This document shows, piece after piece, positions 7,078-14,361 of a stretch of DNA of 34,222 nucleotides. The notes beneath the pieces are model-generated. The model was not told where the DNA came from, made no database searches, and saw nothing but the letters and a program-made list of their open reading frames with translations. This stretch comes from Balneolaceae bacterium (GTDB lineage Bacteria; Bacteroidota; Rhodothermia; Balneolales; Balneolaceae). Numbering within the stretch: the stretch's first letter is position 1; the number at the start of each line of letters is the position of its first letter. The position numbers were made by a program, and so were the translations under genes. The stretch is taken from the NCBI GenBank assembly GCA_020832285.1, contig JAFIFB010000125.1, positions 1-34,222 on the forward strand. The letters run 5' to 3'.

Positions 7078-7652
7078 ATAAGTGGGTGTGCCTTTTTTAT
7101 AAATGAGAGAAGGTTCTGCTGGAATTGTTGCAGGTAAATTGATATGATTTCTACTTTATCGCCCCCTCTTACCTGCCCTGACAGATTCGGTTCAGTTTAC
7201 CCTTTTGCATCAATCTGCCAACTGTTTTCCTTTCCGGGTTCCAATGACAACCCCTCGAAACTGAGTGTTGTAACTATTCGGGGTGTTTTTATGTTACATT
7301 TTATCCCAGGGCGTCGTTCGCGATGCCTGCCATACGAAGCTTTAGCGTAGGCTGGCTCACTGTGCCCTGGGCTATGTTATGGCGCCCTTTCAGGGCTTTG
7401 TTAACAAAAATCCTCTTCAGTCAATAAATCACGACAAGTGTGTTACTTGTTTAGGGGCATGATAGCCTTGACTTTTTTCCTTTGGTGTCAAAAGGACAAT
7501 ACATGCGAGGTCGGTAAATTTGATTTCTAAATCAAAAAATGGGGTAATTTCTCAATTCTGATCTCTTGATATATATCAAGGGTTTTTCTTAGCACATATC
7601 AATGTGAAGGAAGCTTTTTCGCCTTAAGTTTGTATTAGCAAAATGAAACTGA
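7078..7652. other. Intergenic DNA with two dispersed repeats and the promoter region of the next pair
   Basis: No credible gene is seen; the 68-codon frame at 7144-7350 has no protein character. The hairpin repeat at 7356-7397 matches 3621-3662. The stretch 7478-7551 matches the reverse complement of about 18039-18117, including the AAATCAAAAAATGGG core. The FNR-type palindrome at 7565-7580 follows. Confidence 0.7.
7565..7580. promoter_or_regulatory. Perfect FNR-type palindrome before the Rossmann/FrnE pair
   Basis: CTTGATATATATCAAG is a 16-bp perfect palindrome containing the full FNR consensus TTGAT-N4-ATCAA (7566-7579). It ends 73 nt before the start codon at 7653, nearly the same spacing as the box before the dioxygenase. 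A second short palindrome, CACAT-ATCA-ATGTG, lies at 7593-7606. The Crp/Fnr-type regulator at 4748-5323 is the obvious candidate to bind it. Confidence 0.7.
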
Positions 7653-8204
7653 ATGCAAAAAAATATGTCACCCATTACAAAACAGACCATAGCAATTATC
7701 GGGAGCAGCAGTAAGGCCGGTACATCCATAGCAAAAGGATTGTGTAAAGGAAACTACAGGCTTTTGCTTTTTGATGATAATTGTGACGAAGCCAGGTTAC
7801 TCTCTGATGAGATCAACAAATCTGTTGATGGGGCTGACGTTGATTGTTTAGAATGCACACACCAGGCGAGCTGGGAGGCAGACATCATTTTTATTACAAT
7901 GAATACGGATACACTGAAAGAGATCTCCGAAAAAATAGTAAACGTTGCTACACAGAAAACCGTAGTTGTAGCACTGGAAAGTGAAAGAAAAACTGACCTG
8001 AAAGATGTTGAGTCACACTTTCCAAATTCCAAAGTAGTCGGAATGATCTCTTCAAAAAATAAACCTGGTTATATCATTCTGATCTCTGAACATACAAGTG
8101 CACTGAATAGTATTCAGGAAATGCTTTTCCAGTCAGACATTAACACATCATTAATTGAGCAAACAAAATACACTGGAATACAGGTGCAAACACCAGGAGT
8201 ATAG
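7653..8204 (+). CDS. Rossmann-fold NAD(P)-binding protein (prephenate dehydrogenase/F420-reductase-like N-domain)
   Basis: The 183-residue protein begins with a beta-alpha-beta dinucleotide fold, TIAIIGSSSKAGTSIAKGL (12-30), and has a second strand ending in LLFDDN (37-42). The following ADIIFITMNTDTLKEI resembles the middle of 6-phosphogluconate-type and NADPH:F420-reductase-like N-domains. It lacks the C-terminal helical domain those enzymes use to dimerise and bind substrate, so the activity is unclear. Start at 7653 or at ATG 7665 (MSPITK) are equally possible; neither has a strong ribosome binding site. It is followed after 21 nt by the FrnE-like gene and preceded by a perfect FNR-type box, so the two genes are probably one operon. 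Confidence 0.7.
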   Translation: MQKNMSPITKQTIAIIGSSSKAGTSIAKGLCKGNYRLLLFDDNCDEARLLSDEINKSVDGADVDCLECTHQASWEADIIFITMNTDTLKEISEKIVNVATQKTVVVALESERKTDLKDVESHFPNSKVVGMISSKNKPGYIILISEHTSALNSIQEMLFQSDINTSLIEQTKYTGIQVQTPGV

Positions 8205-8225
8205 ACAATAAAACAGGACGTACTT

Positions 8226-8963
8226 ATGAGTAAACTTAAAAACATAACTCCCGGGAAAAAAACAGATACTATTTTTGTAGATGTATGGTCAGATATTGTC
8301 TGCCCATTCTGCTACATCGGAAAACGAAACCTCGAAAACGCCCTTGAAGAGTCTGGATTAACGGAGTTTGTAAAAGTAGTCTGGCACAGTTTTGAACTGG
8401 CTCCGGATGCCCAAACCAATTCCGGTGCCACCATTTATGAAGAGCTTGGCAAACGAAAAGGGTGGAGCACGGAGCAATCATTACAGATTCACAAACAGAT
8501 GGAGCAGAGGGCGAAAGAGTCTGGCCTGGATTATGACTTTGATCAAACCGTTCCGGCTAACAGCTTTAAGGCACACCGTTTACTGCATCTTGCCAAAAAC
8601 CGCAATGTCCAAAACGAGGTGAAGGAAAACCTTCTTAAAGGCTATTTTACGGACGGGAAAAATATAGATGATGAAGAATATCTCATTGAAACGGGCAGGG
8701 AGGCCGGACTGGTAGATGATGAAGTTCGCAACGCGCTGCAGAGCGATACCATTGAGAAAGAAGTCCGCGAAGATATTGAAAATGCACGAAAACTGGGAAT
8801 TCAGGGAGTCCCGTTTTTCATCCTGAATCAAAAATACGCCCTTTCGGGGGCACAGCCTGTTGAGGTGTTTGTTCAAGCTCTTGAAAAAGTAAAGGAGGAG
8901 ATGGGAATTCAATCTCTTAACAGTGATGATACCGCCTTCTGCGGGCCGGACGGGAACTGCTAA
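8226..8963 (+). CDS. DsbA-family oxidoreductase, FrnE-like
   Basis: The 245-residue protein has a thioredoxin-fold active site CPFC (Cys26-Cys29) in VWSDIVCPFCYIGKRNLENAL, a helical insertion, and the cis-Pro region GIQGVPFFILNQKYALSGAQP (about 193-213). This is the FrnE/2-hydroxychromene-2-carboxylate-isomerase-like branch of DsbA proteins, which are cytoplasmic and work as thiol-disulfide oxidoreductases; Deinococcus FrnE aids oxidative-stress tolerance. A second cysteine pair closes the protein: FCGPDGNC, with Cys239 and the final residue Cys245. Such C-terminal pairs occur in FrnE relatives and could shuttle disulfides to the CPFC site. It is the second gene of the pair downstream of the FNR-type box. 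Confidence 0.88.
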   Translation: MSKLKNITPGKKTDTIFVDVWSDIVCPFCYIGKRNLENALEESGLTEFVKVVWHSFELAPDAQTNSGATIYEELGKRKGWSTEQSLQIHKQMEQRAKESGLDYDFDQTVPANSFKAHRLLHLAKNRNVQNEVKENLLKGYFTDGKNIDDEEYLIETGREAGLVDDEVRNALQSDTIEKEVREDIENARKLGIQGVPFFILNQKYALSGAQPVEVFVQALEKVKEEMGIQSLNSDDTAFCGPDGNC

Positions 8964-9457
8964 AGCAGATCGAAATGGTTGATAGATTGAAATTAACTCT
9001 TAGGCTGTCCAAAAAGTCATATTTAAGTTTATTTCAATTTATTAGTTGAGTTTTGCCCGGCCTTGAATCAATTGGCGGGAACAGGGTGGCTGATGGGTGA
9101 CGTATAGAAAAATTTCATCAGCCGTAAATTAATGTTAAGAGGGAATTTAAGTTCTATCGGCCTTGCCCCAAAGGGATGCCTTGGGCAAAATTTTTCCGTC
9201 GCCCGGCAGCACCCGCCGCCAGGTGATTCACAGCCTTGATCTTTTGGTTCGTTTTGGATCAAGCCAAAATGAACAAAAAATCCAACGAACGCATAAAATC
9301 GTTGCGCTACAATACTTTATGTATTATATAATAATATTATGTGTAATGTCAGCCCCAGCCCCTCCACGAATGGTCGGGGCAGGCTCTTCATAATGAGGAC
9401 AGATTTATGATTAATGATTTTAAAAAAAAGAATAGTAGTTTAATTTTTAATTGAGAT
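8964..9457. other. Intergenic DNA with an inverted copy of the modular repeat (copy 2)
   Basis: No gene is seen. The segment 9060-9213 is copy 2 of the modular element in reverse orientation, including the exact 54-bp core (9084-9137) and the GCGACGG...GGGTGCTG end (9191-9213 on this strand as its complement). The adjoining 9228-9290 is rich in TTGATC-x-TTTGGTTC and GGATCAAGCC arms that form a hairpin similar to one at 18094-18137. Confidence 0.75.
9084..9137 (-). repeat. 54-bp core repeat, inverted exact copy of 6499-6552
   Basis: It reads GGGTGGCTGATGGGTGACG at its left end and is the exact complement of 6499-6552. With that copy it forms inverted flanks around the cupin-Rossmann-FrnE segment. 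Confidence 0.85.
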
Positions 9458-9949
9458 ATGTCTACAACATATAAAGCACCAGCCGGTACCACAGTCGGCC
9501 ACATACACTTGAAAGTAACCGACCTCGATAAAGCTCTGAAGTTCTATCGCGATCTGCTTGGGTTTGAACTGACCACCATGTATGGAGACCAGGCAGCATT
9601 TTTATCGGCCGGCGGATATCATCACCACATCGGGCTGAACACCTGGCACAGCAAGGGAGGGTCTCCGGCACCTCTGCGTGCTGCAGGACTCTATCATACC
9701 GCATTTCTCTATCCCACACGAAAAGACCTGGCCGTGATCGTGAAACGACTTATTGACCACGGCTACCCGATTTCCGGGGCGAGTGATCACGGTGTTTCCG
9801 AAGCGATCTACCTGAATGATCCGGACGGAAATGGTGTGGAGCTGTACCGCGACAGGCCTCAGGAAGAATGGACTTACCTGGAGGATGGAACTATAGAGAT
9901 GGTTACAGATCCGTTTGATGTCCGCGGTCTGTTAAAGGAACTGGACTGA
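9458..9949 (+). CDS. VOC-family protein (glyoxalase/extradiol dioxygenase-like)
   Basis: The 163-residue protein has a two-module VOC fold: VGHIHLKVTDLDKALKFYRDLLGF (13-36), LYHTAFLYPTRKDL (79-92) and the closing NDPDGNGVELYRDRP (120-134). Likely metal ligands are H17, H80 and E128. The family includes glyoxalases, extradiol dioxygenases such as CatE, and resistance proteins. The layout, with a WHSKGG loop and the C-terminal EEWTY, resembles CatE-type proteins of quinone-stress regulons. No FNR-type box was found upstream. Its last 66 codons plus 28 nt of downstream DNA are repeated at 14102-14326, on the far side of the restriction-modification gene. Confidence 0.85.
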   Translation: MSTTYKAPAGTTVGHIHLKVTDLDKALKFYRDLLGFELTTMYGDQAAFLSAGGYHHHIGLNTWHSKGGSPAPLRAAGLYHTAFLYPTRKDLAVIVKRLIDHGYPISGASDHGVSEAIYLNDPDGNGVELYRDRPQEEWTYLEDGTIEMVTDPFDVRGLLKELD

Positions 9950-9974
9950 TGGAGATAACAATAAAGCCAATCAA
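9750..9974 (+). repeat. Direct repeat, left copy (3' end of the VOC gene)
   Basis: These 225 nt align without gaps to 14102-14326 with about 27 mismatches by hand count (about 88% identity). All mismatches fall in the coding part; the last 28 nt, from the stop codon onward, are identical. The pair brackets the restriction-modification gene. Confidence 0.9.
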
Positions 9975-10778
9975 TTCTTTTTTGTGAAAAAAAGATTAAT
10001 GTCGTGTTAACGATAAATCATCGGGTAAAACCCGTGCCAAGGGCATCACTTTGGGGCAAAGTTTCCTTTCTGTATTTGTCACATTCTTCAGAATTGGAAG
10101 ATTTTAAATAAAAAAAACTTTGCGGGTTTCGTTTCACGGGAATCGCTGCGCTCGGTGCTTACGAAACTTCAGACTTGACACAACAGTAGGCTTGCGCCCT
10201 CTTCGGGGCTTTCTGCCGCCCGCTAGTCTATGTTCACAGGGCGGTGCCCTGTGTTGGTGATTCCGCCCGCTTCGGGGCTGTCTATGGCCTGTCACTGTTT
10301 TTCAGAATTCGGCAAGAAAAACTGTAAGGCATTGGCTCATTTTGGTTCATATAAGTAGAATCCAATTTTTGAAAAGCCCCTAAAGGGGCATCAGCATCAA
10401 CGCAGGGCAGCGCCCTGCGCCATATGCAGGAACCCTAAAATAGCTCTGAAGGAGCGTCATCCTTAACCAAGTTCAAATCGATGCCACAATCTCTTTCCAA
10501 AGCCTATATTCACATCATCTTTAGTACAAAACCCCAGAACTGAATGGCTTAACAGGATTTTTTGCTGATTGAATATAAAGTTGAAGGATTAATGAACAGA
10601 CATTCTGATAATGTAATTTCTAAGTTATTCTGCTCATTCAGAAGTAGTTAAATTAGAAAATATGCAAATTACGATGTGCCAATATCTATACTAATCGCAA
10701 CTTGAAAATCTAAAAAGTTATAGTAGCTTATTTGTAAATTAATTTCCCATACGGCCTAACTCAAAGACATACAGCTAC
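9950..10778. other. 829-nt intergenic region rich in hairpins, before the restriction-modification gene
   Basis: No gene is seen. An element with imperfect ends (TGTCGTGTTAA at 10000-10010, TTGACACAACA at 10175-10185) comes first. Then come four short perfect hairpins: CACAGGGC-GGT-GCCCTGTG (10235-10253), GCCCC-TAAA-GGGGC (10376-10389), CGCAGGGC-AGC-GCCCTGCG region (10401-10419) and GCTC-TGAAG-GAGC (10443-10455). From about 10480 to 10778 the DNA is AT-rich and probably holds the promoter of the next gene, but no clear motif was recognised. Confidence 0.7.
10235..10455. repeat. REP-like hairpin cluster
   Basis: Four GC-rich hairpins with 3-5 nt loops lie in 220 nt, at 10235-10253, 10376-10389, 10401-10419 and 10443-10455. 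The CAGGGC/GCCCTG arms recall the hairpin repeats at 3629-3662 and 7364-7397. No RAYT-type transposase is in the window. Confidence 0.65.
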
Positions 10779-13700
10779 ATGACCATATCGGAGTACATTA
10801 AAAACGTTAATCAGCGCTACAAAACAGGAATTTCAAGGGAACACAGCTACCGGGGGGATTTACAAAACCTGCTGGAAGCGATGCTGAAAAATGTACTGGT
10901 AACCAATGAACCGGCACGAATCGAGTGCGGTGCACCGGATTTTATTATTACCCATAAAGACGTTCCGATTGGATATATCGAGGCAAAAGATATCGGGGAA
11001 CCTCTGACCGGAAAAAAGCACAAAGAACAGTTTAGCCGGTATAAAGAATCGCTGGATAATCTTATTTTTACAGATTATCTCGATTTTCACTTTTACAGAG
11101 AAGGTGAATTTGTCGTATCTGTACGGCTGGCAGAGATTGCCGGGGATTCAGTCCGGGCGGTGCCAGAGAATGAAGAGAAGTTCCGGCAGATGATCAACGA
11201 TTTTGCCACACACTCCCTGCAGACGATCAAATCGGCCTCCAGGCTCTCCAAAATGATGGCGGCCAGAGCGCGGCTGCTCTCCGAAATTATTGAAAAGGCT
11301 TTGAATGAAGATGAAAGCAGGACAGGATCGGATACGTCACTTCGCTCCCAGCTTTCAGCCTTTCAGAACGTGCTAATGCACGACATTGACGAAAAAGAGT
11401 TTGCCGATATTTACGCTCAGACCATCGCCTACGGAATGTTTGCCGCCCGCTTACACGACAAGAACCTCGAAACCTTCTCCCGGTTTGAAGCTGCCCGTCT
11501 GATTCCCAAATCAAACCCATTTCTGCGAAAGCTGTTTCAGTACATTGCCGGGTACGACCTTGACGAGCGGATTGACTGGATTGTGGATGCCCTGGCCGAT
11601 ATTTTCCGCGCAACGGACGTAGACGGGCTGTTGAACAACTTTGGGAAATCAACACAACAGACCGACCCGATTATTCACTTCTATGAAACCTTCCTGGCCG
11701 AGTTCGATCCCAAATTGCGTAAAAAACGAGGGGTTTGGTACACCCCCGATCCGGTGGTGAATTTCATTATAAGAGCCGTAGATGATATTCTGAAAACAGA
11801 ATTTGGCCTGAAAGATGGCCTGGCCGACACCTCCAAAACAACTGTGAAGGTGAAAGTACCTACGCATGACAAGCGCCATAAAGATAATATGGTATTCGAA
11901 GAACGGGAAGTGCACAAAGTACAATTGCTTGACCCAGTCGCCGGAACCGGGACGTTCCTGGCAGAAGTCATCAAACAGATTTACCAAAAATTTGAAGGAC
12001 AGCAGGGCATCTGGCCTGATTATGTTGAGAACCACCTCATCCCCCGCCTGAACGGGTTTGAGATTTTGATGGCCAGTTATGCCATGACCCACCTGAAGCT
12101 GGATCTGCTCTTAAAAGAAACCGGCTACGACCGTGAAAGCACTCAGCGGTTCCGGGTGTATTTGACCAACTCGCTCGAAGAGCACCACCCCGATACCGGA
12201 ACTCTCTTTGCCGGATGGCTTAGTGACGAAGCCAATGAAGCCAACCACATCAAACGTGATACTCCTGTGATGGTGGTGTTTGGGAATCCGCCGTACAGTG
12301 GTGAAAGCCAGAACAAGGGAGAGTGGATTATGAACCTGATGGAAGATTACAAAAAAGAGCCGGGTGGAAAGGAAAAATTAAAAGAACGAAATCCCAAATG
12401 GATCAATGATGATTACGTGAAATTTATGCGCTTCGGGCAGCATTTTATAGAAAAAAATGGGGAAGGGGTTTTGGCATTTATTAATCCGCATGGATTTCTT
12501 GATAACCCAACATTTCGGGGAATGAGATGGAATCTGTTGAAAACATACGATAAAATTTACACGATTGATCTTCATGGAAACAGCAAGAAAAAAGAAACGG
12601 CTCCGGACGGTTCACCGGATGAAAATGTTTTTGATATTCAACAAGGCGTTTCCATTAATTTGTTTGTAAAAAATAAAAACAAGGCATCTCAGACAAATAA
12701 ACTGGGAGTTCTTTACCATTATGATCTATTTGGCAAGAGAAAATACAAATACAATTATTTAGAGAATGAAAGTTTATCCTCTATTGGATTTAAAAAAATC
12801 AACCCATTTAAGAGTTATTATTTATTTAAAGATATTGATGAAGATTTACTTCTTAAATATGAACATGGCATAGATCCTACGAGTTTGTTCCAAATAAATG
12901 TTATGGGCTTTCAAACCCATCGAGATGATTTTGCAATAAGTTTTGATAAAAAAGAAATAATAATTAGAGCAAATGATTTAAGGAATCAATTAATTAAAGA
13001 ACATGATCTTCAAAAAAAATATGCGATTAATGATAATCGAGATTGGAAGCTTGTGGAAGCAAGAAAGAAAATTCAGAATGATTCTGATTGGTTAAATAAA
13101 GTATCACTTTGTAACTATAGACCATTTGACAATAGGTACTGTTATTTCAGTGATGTTATGATGGATTACCCAAGAAGAGAATTGTTAGATCATGTACATG
13201 AGAAAGATAATATTATAATCGGAATAGGCAGACAAGGTCTTGCTGTTGGGGATATAGACTGGTGCTTAACAACAGTTTCTAAAAGACCAGTTGATGCAAA
13301 TATATTTCGTAGGGGTGGCATTAATCTATTCCCTTTATACAAATATGATGATACAAATCAAGTTGATCTCGATGGTATAATTTCTCGCAAACCCAACCTC
13401 GATTCAAAAATCGTCAAAAAAATTGCGACCGGACTTGGGTTGAGTTTCACACCCGAAAAACAGGACAAAGAAGGAACCTTTGCCCCGATCGACCTGCTCG
13501 ATTACATCTACGCTGTGCTGCACTCACCAACCTATCGGGAAACCTACAAAGAGTTTCTGAAAATTGATTTTCCGCGCGTTCCCTACCCTGACGACCCGGA
13601 ACAGTTCTGGAAACTTGTAGATCTGGGCAGCGATCTGCGGCAAATACATCTAATGGAGCACCCGGTTGTGAATGAGTTTATTACAACCTATCCAAAGGCT

Positions 13701-14039
13701 GGAAGTAATACCATAAGCAACCGTCTAACTAAAAATGATCCTGGCTTTATACCGTACGACAAAAACCAGGAAAACCACACCACACCTGGCGATCACAGCT
13801 ACCCCGGAGAAAAACTTGGCAAAATACAGATCAACGATGAGCAGTATTTCGGCAACGTCCCTCTGAAAGCCTGGGAGTTCTATATCGGTGGCTACCAACC
13901 GGCCGAAAAATGGCTCAAAGATCGCCGCGGCCGAACTCTAAGTATGGAAGAGATTCAGCACTACCAGAAGATTATTGTGGCACTGATGGAGACGGATAGG
14001 TTGATGAGGAAGATTGATGAGATCGAGATTGTGAAATAA
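10779..14039 (+). CDS. Single-chain restriction-modification enzyme, Type ISP-like without helicase (Type IIG-style)
   Basis: This 1086-residue protein should both cut and methylate DNA. The N-terminus has a PD-(D/E)xK nuclease core: D54 in APDFII and E68-A-K70 in GYIEAK. A helical region follows, then an N6-adenine methyltransferase: VWYTPDPVVNFIIRAVDDIL (about 319-338), SAM motif DPVAGTGTF (385-393) and catalytic NPPY (503-506). The C-terminal part (LLDYIYAVLHSPTYRETYKEFLKIDFPRVP, FWKLVDLGSDLR) matches what I know of the Type ISP (LlaBIII/LlaGI) specificity domain. The SF2 helicase of true Type ISP enzymes is absent. About codons 590-865 are much more AT-rich than both ends, suggesting an exchanged target-recognition domain. 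No separate specificity or antirestriction gene is adjacent. Confidence 0.85.
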   Translation: MTISEYIKNVNQRYKTGISREHSYRGDLQNLLEAMLKNVLVTNEPARIECGAPDFIITHKDVPIGYIEAKDIGEPLTGKKHKEQFSRYKESLDNLIFTDYLDFHFYREGEFVVSVRLAEIAGDSVRAVPENEEKFRQMINDFATHSLQTIKSASRLSKMMAARARLLSEIIEKALNEDESRTGSDTSLRSQLSAFQNVLMHDIDEKEFADIYAQTIAYGMFAARLHDKNLETFSRFEAARLIPKSNPFLRKLFQYIAGYDLDERIDWIVDALADIFRATDVDGLLNNFGKSTQQTDPIIHFYETFLAEFDPKLRKKRGVWYTPDPVVNFIIRAVDDILKTEFGLKDGLADTSKTTVKVKVPTHDKRHKDNMVFEEREVHKVQLLDPVAGTGTFLAEVIKQIYQKFEGQQGIWPDYVENHLIPRLNGFEILMASYAMTHLKLDLLLKETGYDRESTQRFRVYLTNSLEEHHPDTGTLFAGWLSDEANEANHIKRDTPVMVVFGNPPYSGESQNKGEWIMNLMEDYKKEPGGKEKLKERNPKWINDDYVKFMRFGQHFIEKNGEGVLAFINPHGFLDNPTFRGMRWNLLKTYDKIYTIDLHGNSKKKETAPDGSPDENVFDIQQGVSINLFVKNKNKASQTNKLGVLYHYDLFGKRKYKYNYLENESLSSIGFKKINPFKSYYLFKDIDEDLLLKYEHGIDPTSLFQINVMGFQTHRDDFAISFDKKEIIIRANDLRNQLIKEHDLQKKYAINDNRDWKLVEARKKIQNDSDWLNKVSLCNYRPFDNRYCYFSDVMMDYPRRELLDHVHEKDNIIIGIGRQGLAVGDIDWCLTTVSKRPVDANIFRRGGINLFPLYKYDDTNQVDLDGIISRKPNLDSKIVKKIATGLGLSFTPEKQDKEGTFAPIDLLDYIYAVLHSPTYRETYKEFLKIDFPRVPYPDDPEQFWKLVDLGSDLRQIHLMEHPVVNEFITTYPKAGSNTISNRLTKNDPGFIPYDKNQENHTTPGDHSYPGEKLGKIQINDEQYFGNVPLKAWEFYIGGYQPAEKWLKDRRGRTLSMEEIQHYQKIIVALMETDRLMRKIDEIEIVK

Positions 14040-14100
14040 TCATCCATCTTTTGCGGGTATTAAAGACGTTGTTAGATTTTATACCGGTTCTGAATCTAAG

Positions 14101-14301
14101 TTTATTGACCACGACTACCCGATTTCAGGTGTGAGTGATCACGGAGTTTCCGAAGCGATCTACCTGAATGATCCGAATGGAAATGGTGTGGAGCTGTACT
14201 GCGACAGGCCTCAGGAAGAATGGACATACCGGGAGAATGGTATCATAGAGATGGTTACAGATCTGCTTGATATTCAGAGCCTGTTGGAAGATTTGGACTG
14301 A
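14101..14301 (+). pseudogene. Truncated second copy of the VOC gene 3' end
   Basis: The frame IDHDYPISGVSDHGVSEAIYLNDPNGNGVELYCDRPQEEW...LEDLD ends in TGA at 14299-14301 and corresponds to about residues 98-163 of the intact VOC protein at 9458-9949. The frame is still intact and includes the metal-ligand Glu, but the N-terminal half with the His ligands is missing and the reading frame upstream runs into the restriction-modification gene's end. It is therefore a fragment. Differences from the intact copy include many synonymous or conservative changes, which suggests two diverged tandem paralogues before truncation. Confidence 0.8.
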
Positions 14302-14326
14302 TGGAGATAACAATAAAGCCAATCAA
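14102..14326 (+). repeat. Direct repeat, right copy
   Basis: It is the partner of 9750-9974, in the same orientation and without gaps. It starts 62 nt after the stop codon of the restriction-modification gene and extends 28 identical nt past the VOC stop codon. Confidence 0.9.
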
Positions 14327-14361
14327 CTTTTTTATGAATAATACAGACCAAGTTATTCTGC

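Noticed and set aside
7144-7350. 68-codon frame after the cupin gene
   Set aside because: Proline/serine-rich low-quality translation that runs into a dispersed repeat.
10779-14039. Type I restriction enzyme subunit (HsdM/HsdR)
   Set aside because: Nuclease, methyltransferase and specificity parts are in one chain without a helicase, and no hsdS/hsdR partner is present.
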